DNA from: a virus
DNA: 44,918 nucleotides
IMG/VR virus record: IMGVR_UViG_3300020180_000032
Location: 1-44,918 of that record
Reading direction: 5' to 3' (one strand)
Shown here: positions 34,723 through 41,323 of the stretch, piece by piece
Layout of the letters: every line of letters begins with the position of its first letter
Numbering within the stretch: the stretch's first letter is position 1
The notes under the pieces: model-generated
The model's input: only the letters and a program-made list of their open reading frames with translations
What the model was told of the DNA's origin: nothing
The model's database searches: none
Program-made: the position numbers and the translations under genes

Positions 34723-34743
34723 TCGCCCGGCAATCTTCAGTTG
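34708..34743 (+). promoter_or_regulatory. Late promoter element copy 5 (lysis unit)
   Basis: CTGAAA (34708-34713), 17-base spacer, then CAATCT (34731-34736) within CGGCAATCTTC (34728-34738). The predicted +1 at 34743 is the G of GTG of a mini-ORF that leads into the holin gene. Confidence 0.7.
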
Positions 34744-34778
34744 TGCCTAAACTCGGAACGATTCCTAAAGCGAAATGA
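34743..34778 (+). CDS. Predicted leaderless leader peptide before holin (11 aa)
   Basis: GTG encodes MPKLGTIPKAK and the TGA overlaps the holin ATG (ATGA). The GTG is at the predicted +1 of late promoter copy 5. The holin ATG itself has only a poor ribosome-binding site (AAAGCGAA), so translation of this mini-ORF could deliver ribosomes to it. Inferred from geometry. Confidence 0.45.
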   Translation: MPKLGTIPKAK

Positions 34779-35293
34779 TTGACGCCACAGCACCTACGTC
34801 GCTCGTGAAGACCAAACTGGCCGCTGCGCCAGGAATAGCGCTCTCGTTCCTTGCAGGAGTTCACCCCTTGCTAATCGGTTTGTTCGTTTTCCAGGTTTTG
34901 GATTTCGTCACCGGCATCATGGCCAGTTTAGGTGCGGGCCACAAGCTCTCATCGACGATTGCTACGGGCGGGATTAAAAGGAAAGTCATGATGTGGGTGT
35001 ACGTCCTCATGGGTCACCTGTGTGTCACGCTCTCCCCGCAGCCGTTGGGGTTCGACGTCGCCGCCGCAATCGCGGGCTTGTGGATATGCGTAGAAGCGAT
35101 TAGCATTTGCGAAAACGGCGCCAAGCTGGGCCTGCCCCCGCCCAAGCCACTACAATGGGCCATCGTAAAATTCCAGGGCATCTACGAGGCTTCGAACGGA
35201 CAGGTAATCGGTGTGGCTCAAATGGTGGCGCAACCGCCGTCTGGCATTACTCCTCCGGTCGAGACGCCGAACGCAACTAAAGTTGGCGAATAG
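34775..35293 (+). CDS. Phage holin, toxin-secretion/lysis type (172 aa)
   Basis: This protein has three or four hydrophobic segments (about 16-36, 37-52, 76-92, 97-112) and the family-like signature LDFVTGIMASLGAGHKLSSTIATGGIKRKVMMW. A later EAISICENGAKLGLPPPKPL segment is typical of the Holin_4 family (PF05105 as I recall). It would permeabilise the inner membrane for the glucosaminidase at 22465 or an unseen endolysin. The C-terminal tail of about 40 residues is hydrophilic. Confidence 0.8.
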   Translation: MIDATAPTSLVKTKLAAAPGIALSFLAGVHPLLIGLFVFQVLDFVTGIMASLGAGHKLSSTIATGGIKRKVMMWVYVLMGHLCVTLSPQPLGFDVAAAIAGLWICVEAISICENGAKLGLPPPKPLQWAIVKFQGIYEASNGQVIGVAQMVAQPPSGITPPVETPNATKVGE

Positions 35294-35312
35294 TTCAAGT
35301 ACGGTTGAACTA
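35291..35312. promoter_or_regulatory. Perfect inverted repeat after holin (operator-like)
   Basis: TAGTTCAA (35291-35298) and TTGAACTA (35305-35312) flank a 6-base centre. Too AT-rich for a strong terminator; looks like a protein-binding palindrome. The first triplet is the holin stop codon. Confidence 0.5.
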
Positions 35313-35350
35313 TTTGCTGGAGGTTGTAGATAACTGGGGCTTGCGTGAAG

Positions 35351-35375
35351 GCTACTTTATATTGACTAAAGTAGC
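35351..35375. promoter_or_regulatory. Perfect 9-bp inverted repeat overlapping a possible -35
   Basis: GCTACTTTA (35351-35359) and TAAAGTAGC (35367-35375) enclose 7 bases. TTGACT at 35362-35367 could be a -35 with a weak CATCCT 17 bases downstream (35385-35390) for the 35439 gene. A second 10-base palindrome, CTGTATACAG, follows at 35393-35402. These look like operators around a weak promoter. Confidence 0.4.
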
Positions 35376-35438
35376 TGTTCCCCTCATCCTGTCTGTATAC
35401 AGTCCATAAGCGGCTTAGGCCAGCAGAAAGGAGGACTG

Positions 35439-35633
35439 ATGTCAGACGAAGCCCAGGTGCCGGTAGGCGTCCGTAAATACATGTCGGCAATTGGCCGCAA
35501 AGGCGGCCTCGTTTCAAGCGAACGAAAGGGCGCGGCTGGATGGACTCCAGAGCAGCGTTCCGAGAACGGGAAAAAGGGCGCTTTTGCTCGCGCAAAGAAG
35601 AAGAAAAAACGCTTGACAGCCAAAGCCGCTTAG
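35439..35633 (+). CDS. Small basic KGG-type protein (64 aa)
   Basis: The gene has a perfect AAAGGAGG site about 7 bases before the ATG. The protein has two Gly/Lys units (IGRKGGLVSSERKGAAGWTPEQ and SENGKKGAFARAKKKKKR) recalling the KGG motif of small stress or DNA-associated bacterial proteins. It is strongly basic. Possibly a nucleic-acid binder or regulator of the adjacent palindromes; inference only. Confidence 0.65.
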   Translation: MSDEAQVPVGVRKYMSAIGRKGGLVSSERKGAAGWTPEQRSENGKKGAFARAKKKKKRLTAKAA

Positions 35634-35641
35634 GCTAATCT
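35613..35641 (+). promoter_or_regulatory. Strong sigma70-type promoter for the right-hand (early) genes
   Basis: Perfect TTGACA (35613-35618), 17-base spacer, TAATCT (35636-35641); predicted +1 near 35648. It overlaps the end of the 35439 gene and the inverted repeat at 35641-35677, so it is likely regulated. Confidence 0.6.
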
Positions 35642-35677
35642 CAAACTGTTCACAATTCAAAAACGTGAACGGTTTGA
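35641..35677. promoter_or_regulatory. 13-bp inverted repeat at the early promoter start site
   Basis: Arms 35641-35653 and 35665-35677 match at 12 of 13 positions around an 11-base centre. They cover the predicted +1 and end at the ribosome-binding site of the 35688 gene. It could be an operator or an RNA hairpin. Its GTTCA/TGAAC halves recall the 35291-35312 palindrome. Confidence 0.5.
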
Positions 35678-35687
35678 AGGAGCCAAG

Positions 35688-35924
35688 ATGGAAATACAAC
35701 TGAATCCGAGCGACGTGCTTTACCTCGCCGGACACTGCGCAAACAACGCAACGACGAACGTCGATATCCAGCGCCGCTGCGACGGATGCAGCTCCGGCTT
35801 ATGCGCTAAGGCGGAAGCGGAAGCCGACATTGAGCTTGCTCGGCTCATCGACAAGCTTTGCGTCGCTTGGTGCTTCTTGGGGCTTTTTGCCGGTATCATC
35901 GTCGGCCTGTTGGTGGTGCGATGA
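35688..35924 (+). CDS. Small membrane protein with cysteine cluster (78 aa)
   Basis: GAAGGAG precedes the ATG. Cysteines at 18, 31, 34 and 39 may bind metal or form disulfides, and residues about 59-77 (AWCFLGLFAGIIVGLLVV) form a C-terminal transmembrane segment. First gene after the strong early promoter. Function unknown. Confidence 0.65.
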   Translation: MEIQLNPSDVLYLAGHCANNATTNVDIQRRCDGCSSGLCAKAEAEADIELARLIDKLCVAWCFLGLFAGIIVGLLVVR

Positions 35925-36109
35925 TATCCGCCGTAGCGCTAACGGCTGCGGTGCTGTTCGGTGCCGGGGCCTTCGTGTCGTTTTTGCATGGCGGTCGGCT
36001 CTTTAAGGCAAATTGTTTCGAGTCGTGCCGAGATTGTGACGCCCGCGCAATGTGGCTCGGAGTCATGGCGTTTGCGTGCGCAGTGTTTGGGCTGATTGGG
36101 CTGGCATGA
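35921..36109 (+). CDS. Small membrane protein, two hydrophobic segments (62 aa)
   Basis: ATG 35921 is in an ATGA overlap with the previous stop. Hydrophobic segments lie at about 3-22 and 44-62, with a cysteine-containing loop (ANCFESCRDCDAR) between. Together with the previous gene it may form a membrane pair. No family recognised. Confidence 0.6.
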   Translation: MISAVALTAAVLFGAGAFVSFLHGGRLFKANCFESCRDCDARAMWLGVMAFACAVFGLIGLA

Positions 36110-36111
36110 GC

Positions 36112-36138
36112 GGCGGCCCCCTGACCGCCCCTATTTTT
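36112..36138 (+). terminator. Weak terminator/attenuator before the nuclease gene
   Basis: GGCGG (36112-36116) and CCGCC (36125-36129) form a 5-bp stem with an 8-base loop, followed by CCTATTTTT. The short stem makes this uncertain. Confidence 0.35.
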
Positions 36139-36158
36139 GAAAAACGAAAGGAAAAACA

Positions 36159-37265
36159 ATGGAAAAAAAAGTGACAGCGCTCGAAGCAGCCATCGCCGTT
36201 GTTGACGGCGAACCGGAGTACACGCTCCGCCAAGCCACGATCCGCGCCATGTTAGTCGGCTACGATCATCGATACGCCGATAACTGGAACCAGTTCCAGA
36301 TTCACGAGGTTGAGGAGTTCATTTCCTCTCCTCTGTTTAACCCAGCGACTGGGGCGAAATCGAGAACCTTCATCAACGGCGGAATCATCGACGTTGAGAT
36401 GGACGACGGCCAAGGGCACGGCATCATGGATCACAAGACGACGTCGGACCAGATCGAAAATCCAGACGACACATACTGGAAGGTCCTGCAAGTCGAGAGC
36501 CAGCTTGACCACTACCTGTTGCTGAAGCACATCAACGGGCAGAAGGCGGACTGGGCAATTTGGGATGTGATGCGCAAGCCGGGCATCCGTCCGAGAGCCA
36601 TCACGAAAGCCGAATTGAAAGTGTTGGAATCCGAAGGCATTTACTTCGGCGCCCGGATCCCGCCCGATATCATTCGCCCGGCATGCCTGGACGGCAGAGA
36701 GTCGCTGGAACTATTTGAAGCCAGACTGATTGGAGAATGTACCGGCGAGAATCAGGGGAGGTACTTCCAGCGCCGCCGAATCACGCGTTTGGCCGGGCAG
36801 ATCCTCACTTACGCCGAGGAACTTTGGGACAACGGGCTGGAGTTCCGCGAGGCCCGGCAGAGCAAGCGCCGCGGACGCAACTCCGGCGCGTGCATGAACT
36901 ACGGCAGAGCCTGCATGTATCTGCCGATTTGCGCAGGCCACGATGCGGTGGATTCCGGCAATTGGAAACAGAAGGAGTACGTACACGGCGAGCTTCCCAT
37001 CTTCGACGACAAGCAGGGCGGCCGATCGATCCTCACCAATTCGCGCATCCGGACGTTTCAGTCGTGCCGGCGTAAAGAGTACCTGGCCTATGACCTGGGA
37101 ATTGAAAGAAACGATCCGGAGGAGATTGAAGTCCTCGCCTTCGGCACACTCTGGCACAAGGCCCTCGCGGCCTATTTTTTAACCATCAAGGAGATTCAAC
37201 ATGGCAATGCCACAACTACCGGCCCGGAAGCAGAACGGTCCGCCGCAAACTTCGTTAGCGCCTAA
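36159..37265 (+). CDS. RecB/Cas4-like PD-(D/E)XK exonuclease, apparently circularly permuted (368 aa)
   Basis: Catalytic core motifs are GIIDVEM (Asp 78), DHK (91-93) and QLDHY (115-119). A cysteine cluster C245-x6-C252-x5-C258 matches the C-terminal part of the iron-sulfur motif in Cas4/AddB-like nucleases. In family members known to me a LTNSRLxxFxxCPRK...FGTLxHxAL module opens the protein. Here the start lacks it and an equivalent module (LTNSRIRTF-QSCRRK with C303, FGTLWHKAL with H333) lies at residues 292-340. All expected active-site and cluster residues are therefore present, but reordered. AAAGGA precedes the ATG. The last 65 bases overlap the next gene. Confidence 0.75.
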   Translation: MEKKVTALEAAIAVVDGEPEYTLRQATIRAMLVGYDHRYADNWNQFQIHEVEEFISSPLFNPATGAKSRTFINGGIIDVEMDDGQGHGIMDHKTTSDQIENPDDTYWKVLQVESQLDHYLLLKHINGQKADWAIWDVMRKPGIRPRAITKAELKVLESEGIYFGARIPPDIIRPACLDGRESLELFEARLIGECTGENQGRYFQRRRITRLAGQILTYAEELWDNGLEFREARQSKRRGRNSGACMNYGRACMYLPICAGHDAVDSGNWKQKEYVHGELPIFDDKQGGRSILTNSRIRTFQSCRRKEYLAYDLGIERNDPEEIEVLAFGTLWHKALAAYFLTIKEIQHGNATTTGPEAERSAANFVSA

Positions 37266-38088
37266 ATTCACGATGGCCGATATCACCGGCAAAGGCCCCG
37301 GCCTTCCGAATCGGCTGATCCTTCACGCCACGGAGGGATGGGGAAAAACGAGTTTTGGCGCAATGATTAAGCAGGTTATCTTCATTCAGGCGCGCGGTGA
37401 GACGGGCCTGGAAACGCTGATCGACGCCAAGCAGGTTCCGGAGACGCCGCACTTCCCGGTTGCTAATACCTGGCTTGATTTGAATGCGCAGGTTGAGTTC
37501 CTGCTTTCGGAACAGCATGAATTCAGGGCACTCGCCATCGACACAATTAACGGAATCGAGCGGCTCTGCCACGAGCACACCTGCGATACCGAGTACAGCG
37601 GCGACTGGGGTGAAAGAGGCTTCATGGGCTTTCATAAAGGCTTCGAAACGTCTCTGGCCCCATGGCGTGAGTTCCTTTCGAAGCTCGATCGACTTCGCGC
37701 CGAAAAGCGGATGTCGATTATTCTTCTTTGCCATACGGCCGTGAAGAACTTCAAGAATCCGGAAGGGTCGGATTACGACCGCTACCAGACGAAGATGCAC
37801 GACAAAACATGGGCATTGACCAAGGAGTGGGCGGATATCGTCCTGTTTGGGCATTACCAAACCATCGTGATCGGGAAAAATGGGAAGGAAGAAACAGACC
37901 CGACGAAGCGAGGCAAGGCGGCGGGCGGAGCCGAGCGAATCCTCCTGACGGAGCGCACGGCCGCGTGGGACGCCAAGAATCGGTTGGGATTGCCGGCTGA
38001 AATCGAGTGCGGCGATTCCGCACAGGAAACTTGGGCGGCGTTCGTCGCCGCCGCTAAAGCCGCCAAGGAGGCGGGTATCAATGGCTAA
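37201..38088 (+). CDS. Sak4-like/AAA_24 recombination ATPase (295 aa)
   Basis: The Walker A is HATEGWGKTSFGA (about 42-54), the Walker B is FRALAIDTINGIE (about 108-120), and sensor-like ILLCHT lies near 175-180. This is the pattern of phage P-loop proteins in the RecA/Sak4 group, thought to load on single-stranded DNA and help annealing or strand exchange. Neighbouring nuclease and SSB-like genes support this. AAGGAG lies just before ATG 37201. It overlaps the nuclease gene by 65 bases and the next gene by 8. Confidence 0.78.
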   Translation: MAMPQLPARKQNGPPQTSLAPKFTMADITGKGPGLPNRLILHATEGWGKTSFGAMIKQVIFIQARGETGLETLIDAKQVPETPHFPVANTWLDLNAQVEFLLSEQHEFRALAIDTINGIERLCHEHTCDTEYSGDWGERGFMGFHKGFETSLAPWREFLSKLDRLRAEKRMSIILLCHTAVKNFKNPEGSDYDRYQTKMHDKTWALTKEWADIVLFGHYQTIVIGKNGKEETDPTKRGKAAGGAERILLTERTAAWDAKNRLGLPAEIECGDSAQETWAAFVAAAKAAKEAGING

Positions 38089-38782
38089 GCCATTCTATAA
38101 GCAAGGCAAGTACGCTGTAACCTTTCGAGGCGAGCAGGGATTCAGCGAGACGCAGAGTGGAAACACGCAATTTTTCCTCCGCTTCGATGTAACGCACATC
38201 GCGGTGGGGGAAGAGTGGGAGGCGGTTCCGAACTCCTACACGCGGACTTATTACCGAGTCATCAACGCCAACACGGCGGAATTTGCCGTCGAGGACTTGA
38301 TGGCACTCGGCTACACCGGCGATTCTTTCAAGCAATTGGACCCACGATGGCCGGAACCCTTTATGTTCGAAGGGCAGTCGGTCATGATCTGCAACCACGA
38401 ATCGTGGGGAAATGGCGAGCCCAAGGAGTCGTGGACTCCAGCGCGCGAACGGGCCGGTAGCGCCAAAGCCGTTGAGCTAATCGATAGCAAGAAGTTGAAG
38501 CAGCTCGACATGCTGTTTGGCAAGGCGTTCAAGGGAGAGAAGATCGGTTCTCCCGCCCCGCCGAAGGCATCCGGACCGGTTCTCCCGGCCCGCGGATCGA
38601 CGGCTGGCCTCCCGCTGAAGGCAGACGAGCTGCCGTTGACTTCTCAGCCGCGCCAGAAACCGGAGCCAACCCTCCCGCCGCAGGGAATTGACCCAGCCAC
38701 AGGCTATGCCAATGAGCCCGCTCAACCGCCAGCAAGCGTCTACGGCCCGGCGGAAATCGACGACGACGATATTCCCTTTTAA
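38081..38782 (+). CDS. SSB-like single-stranded DNA-binding protein (233 aa)
   Basis: The N-terminal part (about 1-110) is beta-rich with aromatic residues and could form an OB-like fold. A Pro-rich linker (about 155-225) follows, and the protein ends in DDDDIPF. That is the hallmark acidic tip by which SSB proteins recruit repair and replication partners. Encoded directly after the Sak4-like ATPase. The family of the N-terminal domain is not certain; it could be of DUF669-like type. Confidence 0.72.
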   Translation: MAKPFYKQGKYAVTFRGEQGFSETQSGNTQFFLRFDVTHIAVGEEWEAVPNSYTRTYYRVINANTAEFAVEDLMALGYTGDSFKQLDPRWPEPFMFEGQSVMICNHESWGNGEPKESWTPARERAGSAKAVELIDSKKLKQLDMLFGKAFKGEKIGSPAPPKASGPVLPARGSTAGLPLKADELPLTSQPRQKPEPTLPPQGIDPATGYANEPAQPPASVYGPAEIDDDDIPF

Positions 38783-38800
38783 CCAATTAACCAATCAAAC

Positions 38801-38959
38801 GTGTTCCTGCACATCTGGTGGCGTTTCTGGTGGCACGAAAGCGGATCGCACACGCCGGGCTGGATGAGACATCTAGCCTTCGGCGTGTGCTGGCAGCAAA
38901 TGAATTTTACGCCACGGCCGAAACGGCTGTGGACAAGGATCTGGAGGATTAAGTGGTGA
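38801..38959 (+). CDS. Tryptophan-rich small protein (52 aa)
   Basis: GTG 38801 to TGA 38957-38959. It has nine tryptophans in 52 residues plus many Arg/His, for example IWWRFWWHES at the start and RLWTRIWRIKW at the end. No clear ribosome-binding site. The TGA overlaps the next start (GTGA), which supports it. It could be membrane-active or nucleic-acid-binding, but function is unknown. Confidence 0.5.
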   Translation: MFLHIWWRFWWHESGSHTPGWMRHLAFGVCWQQMNFTPRPKRLWTRIWRIKW

Positions 38960-39210
38960 GCCAGCGCAAACTGAATGGGAAATTGCGGGAATTGGCGCAG
39001 TATATGGTCGAGCGCCGAGGAAAGTTTATTTCCCGCGAACAGATTTTAACCGATGTATTCGGCATGAAACCGGGTTCCGAGTCGCGCACTATAGATACCC
39101 ATATTCAGTGGCTGAGGGGTTGCCTCGGTGAGTCCGAAGAAATCATGTCGTTCCGGAGCCAAGTCCGAACCGGCTACATTCTGGCGCAGAATCCCGGTGG
39201 TGAAATCTGA
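38956..39210 (+). CDS. Stand-alone PhoB/OmpR-type winged-helix DNA-binding protein (84 aa)
   Basis: The pattern FISREQILTDVFGMKPGSESRTIDTHIQWLRGCLGE, then FRSQVRTGYIL, matches the C-terminal effector domain of response regulators (Trans_reg_C): recognition helix RTIDTHIQWLR and the wing ending in GYIL. No receiver domain is attached. It is a good candidate for a phage transcription regulator, possibly of the late-promoter element. GGAGG lies 8 bases before GTG 38956; a GTG at 38953 is the alternative start. Confidence 0.7.
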   Translation: MSQRKLNGKLRELAQYMVERRGKFISREQILTDVFGMKPGSESRTIDTHIQWLRGCLGESEEIMSFRSQVRTGYILAQNPGGEI

Positions 39211-39263
39211 TGGCTGCGATCAAGATCCTCCGGCGTCCGCGAGCGGCTGGCGGTGCGGTATGA
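39210..39263 (+). CDS. Bridging mini-ORF (17 aa)
   Basis: Reads MAAIKILRRPRAAGGAV. Its ATG is in a TGATG overlap with the winged-helix stop, and its TGA is in an ATGA overlap with the start of the next gene. It exactly fills the gap between two genes. A very basic peptide; it may simply carry ribosomes across. Confidence 0.4.
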   Translation: MAAIKILRRPRAAGGAV

Positions 39264-39454
39264 CGCCGTGCGTTCGCTTCACCAGTTTCCGCTTCTCCGG
39301 CATCTGCCGGGTATGTGGCGTCATCGCCGAATGGCACGAACAAGGCGGGCGGTTCCTCTGTGCCGCATGTTGCCCATTTTGCCGTCAGGTGACGGCGTTC
39401 GATGTTGAGCCCCTGCCGGTGGGCGTTACCGGCGAACAAAAAAAGTTGTTTTGA
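39260..39454 (+). CDS. Zinc-ribbon-like protein (64 aa)
   Basis: Cysteines form CxxC-type pairs (CRVC at about 16-19, then CAACCPFC at about 34-41), so it probably binds one zinc. ATG 39260 is in an ATGA overlap with the mini-ORF stop. Function unknown. Confidence 0.6.
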   Translation: MTPCVRFTSFRFSGICRVCGVIAEWHEQGGRFLCAACCPFCRQVTAFDVEPLPVGVTGEQKKLF

Positions 39455-39465
39455 ACGAGGAGAAT

Positions 39466-39615
39466 ATGATCAATCCACACCATCCGCCGCATTGCGGCTG
39501 GCACTGCCCGGAGCCGATGACAGCCGTACCTGAGCCTTCAACGTGGCTCATTGTCGCGCTTGTTTTTGTCGCTTGGTTTCTTTGGAGCCAACGCGGGAAC
39601 TGGGAGCGACGATGA
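39466..39615 (+). CDS. Small single-span membrane protein (49 aa)
   Basis: GAGGAG precedes ATG 39466. The N-terminus is Pro/His/Cys-rich (HHPPHCGWHC), followed by one transmembrane helix (about 27-41, WLIVALVFVAWFLW) and a basic end. The TGA overlaps the next ATG. Function unknown. Confidence 0.6.
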   Translation: MINPHHPPHCGWHCPEPMTAVPEPSTWLIVALVFVAWFLWSQRGNWERR

Positions 39616-40217
39616 CCCTCGCCGACAAGTTGGCGTCAATATTTGCATGTGGCTATTCGGAAGATAAAGGACGGATCGAATACGAGGGGAGCGTTTATCA
39701 GGCCTCACTGCATTTTTTTATCGCCGTCGATTTGCCCGCTTCTGCCGATGAAAACATCACGATGCCATTGCGAAAGGCGAAATTACGGACGACGCCGGTC
39801 AAGGCTGCGTCAACAACAGTGTCTGGCGCATATGTCGGCACGGCATACCGTCAGATCGGCTCTGTACTGGTAAACGAGGTATATTACAGGCTATTCCCAG
39901 CCGACGCTGAATGGTTTTCCGAGGGCGATAAAATATCTATGATTGCCGCCAGGTCGTCGGAAGGGGCGCTAATTGGGGTTATAAGTCCGATCTTTGTTAA
40001 ATGCGATTGTTTCGATGTGCCAATTCCGACTGATGAGGAGTTGTACCCAGCTCCGGCAAAGATCCAAGGGGCAGAGCTGGAAAGATTGCGCAGGGAGCTG
40101 GCCGAAACCATAGATCGCAGGGACGATATCGATGGTGATATCGAAGATTTACGCTGCGAGATAGAGAAAATCGTGAAAGGTTTGGCCACAGCGCCAAATG
40201 GGGGGGAGAGGCCATGA
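39612..40217 (+). CDS. Protein with C-terminal coiled coil (201 aa)
   Basis: I chose ATG 39612 for the ATGA overlap with the previous stop. The N-terminal two thirds are mixed beta; residues about 152-192 (ELERLRRELAETIDRRDDIDGDIEDLRCEIEKIV) form a strong coiled coil. No family recognised. Confidence 0.62.
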   Translation: MTLADKLASIFACGYSEDKGRIEYEGSVYQASLHFFIAVDLPASADENITMPLRKAKLRTTPVKAASTTVSGAYVGTAYRQIGSVLVNEVYYRLFPADAEWFSEGDKISMIAARSSEGALIGVISPIFVKCDCFDVPIPTDEELYPAPAKIQGAELERLRRELAETIDRRDDIDGDIEDLRCEIEKIVKGLATAPNGGERP

Positions 40218-40423
40218 TAGCTCTGTACCTGAGCGCCGCAGTAGGGGCCGTCGCGCTCCTCGTCGTCGCCGTTGGCATAACATGCCACGTCTTTGGCAGG
40301 CGCATTGCCGACGTCGAACAAGACCTGGCGAACTGGCTTTTACGCGATGCCTTTGGATGGCGGGCGCGGGAAGCCGAGCTGGCGCGAGTGAAGGGCCTAC
40401 GGGCCGGACTGGAGGGCGCGTGA
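40214..40423 (+). CDS. Small membrane protein (69 aa), first LEGA-ending gene
   Basis: One transmembrane helix at about 2-24, then a charged helix. The last ten residues, KGLRAGLEGA, are shared with the 40423-40821 gene through a 39-base direct repeat. ATGA overlap at the start. Confidence 0.6.
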   Translation: MIALYLSAAVGAVALLVVAVGITCHVFGRRIADVEQDLANWLLRDAFGWRAREAELARVKGLRAGLEGA

Positions 40424-40425
40424 TG
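40387..40425 (+). repeat. 39-bp direct repeat at gene end, copy 1
   Basis: Matches 40785-40823 at 37 of 39 positions. It covers the last codons of one gene and the start codon of the next. A shorter part (GGAGGGCGCGTGATG) also occurs near 40526-40542. Confidence 0.9.
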
Positions 40426-40821
40426 AAGTCGCTATATGAAATACCGCCAGGCTGCATCTGCCAAGGCGATGGCCTGCTGGGCATGCGTTGTCCGGCACCT
40501 AAGCACGCGACAAAGAGTGCAGCTACTGGAGGGCGCGTGATGCCGTTGCCAGACGCCCAGCTAACTAAAAGCGAACATGACGTTGCGGCAATAGCGATGG
40601 TCGCCACGCTACGCCGATGCGCCGATGAAATCGACTTGATAACCGCAGACGATGTTGCGTTTGCTAAAGCCACGATGTCGGAAAACGGGTTCCCAGCGGA
40701 TCGCGTCGCCAGCATAGATCGTGCGGAGGTGGCAGCCGCACAGTTCCGCGTCACGGCGCGAGATGTAATGGAGAAGTTGGATCAAGTGAAGGGCCTGCGG
40801 GCCGGACTGGAGGGCGCGTAA
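40423..40821 (+). CDS. Helical protein of unknown function (132 aa)
   Basis: ATG 40423 is in a TGATG overlap. A Cys/Pro-rich N-terminal part (about 1-36) precedes an internal Met at about 40 that follows the same GGAGGGCGCGTG string as the neighbouring gene junctions, so this may be a fusion of two former genes. The rest is helical and ends KGLRAGLEGA. Function unknown. Confidence 0.58.
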   Translation: MKSLYEIPPGCICQGDGLLGMRCPAPKHATKSAATGGRVMPLPDAQLTKSEHDVAAIAMVATLRRCADEIDLITADDVAFAKATMSENGFPADRVASIDRAEVAAAQFRVTARDVMEKLDQVKGLRAGLEGA

Positions 40822-40823
40822 TG
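40785..40823 (+). repeat. 39-bp direct repeat at gene end, copy 2
   Basis: Partner of 40387-40425; copies are 398 bases apart. Confidence 0.9.
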
Positions 40824-41072
40824 CCGTGGACTTATGAGGTAAGGCACTGGTCAAACGGCCGTCGGACGATTGAGATTTATGAGAAGCGAGAGCAGGCATA
40901 TAAGCGTTCTGATGCGCTGAATAAGTATGCGCACAGATTTAGTTCATCGAACCGGCTGGGGCCTGCCATCGTGGCCTATTGCTGTTCGACGCATGATGTG
41001 ATCGAAGAATTTCGCGAGATACGAAAGAAACAGCGCCCAGCGGCAGTTGTGGCGAAGGGGGGGACCGCATGA
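40821..41072 (+). CDS. Small protein of unknown function (83 aa)
   Basis: TAATG overlap with the previous stop. Basic and aromatic, with a short beta start (YEVRHWSNGRRTIEIYEKREQA) as seen in compact phage accessory proteins. No family recognised. Confidence 0.58.
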   Translation: MPWTYEVRHWSNGRRTIEIYEKREQAYKRSDALNKYAHRFSSSNRLGPAIVAYCCSTHDVIEEFREIRKKQRPAAVVAKGGTA

Positions 41073-41323
41073 TAGTTACATTCCAATGCAGCTACTACCA
41101 GACCGTCGTCGGGGTAAACCCGGCGCACGTGGTCATGGCGATGGCACAGACGGAAGTCCAGAGCGCTAAAAATGACAAATATTCGGCTCAGCACCTGTTG
41201 TTCCACGTTGCCGGGCAGACGCGCCTATATTTCCCATCTGCGAGCGAGGACCAAGCCAATTACACTGTGGTCGATGGCACGGTCGAAGAAGTCATTGCGA
41301 AGCTGAACGGAGGTACCACATGA
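41069..41323 (+). CDS. Small protein of unknown function (84 aa)
   Basis: ATGA overlaps at both ends. A mixed alpha-beta protein; no motif recognised. Part of the tightly coupled accessory array. Confidence 0.58.
   Translation: MIVTFQCSYYQTVVGVNPAHVVMAMAQTEVQSAKNDKYSAQHLLFHVAGQTRLYFPSASEDQANYTVVDGTVEEVIAKLNGGTT

Noticed and set aside
35393-35402. LexA/SOS box (CTGTATACAG)
   Set aside because: Only 10 bases, shorter than a full SOS box; kept just as a palindrome.
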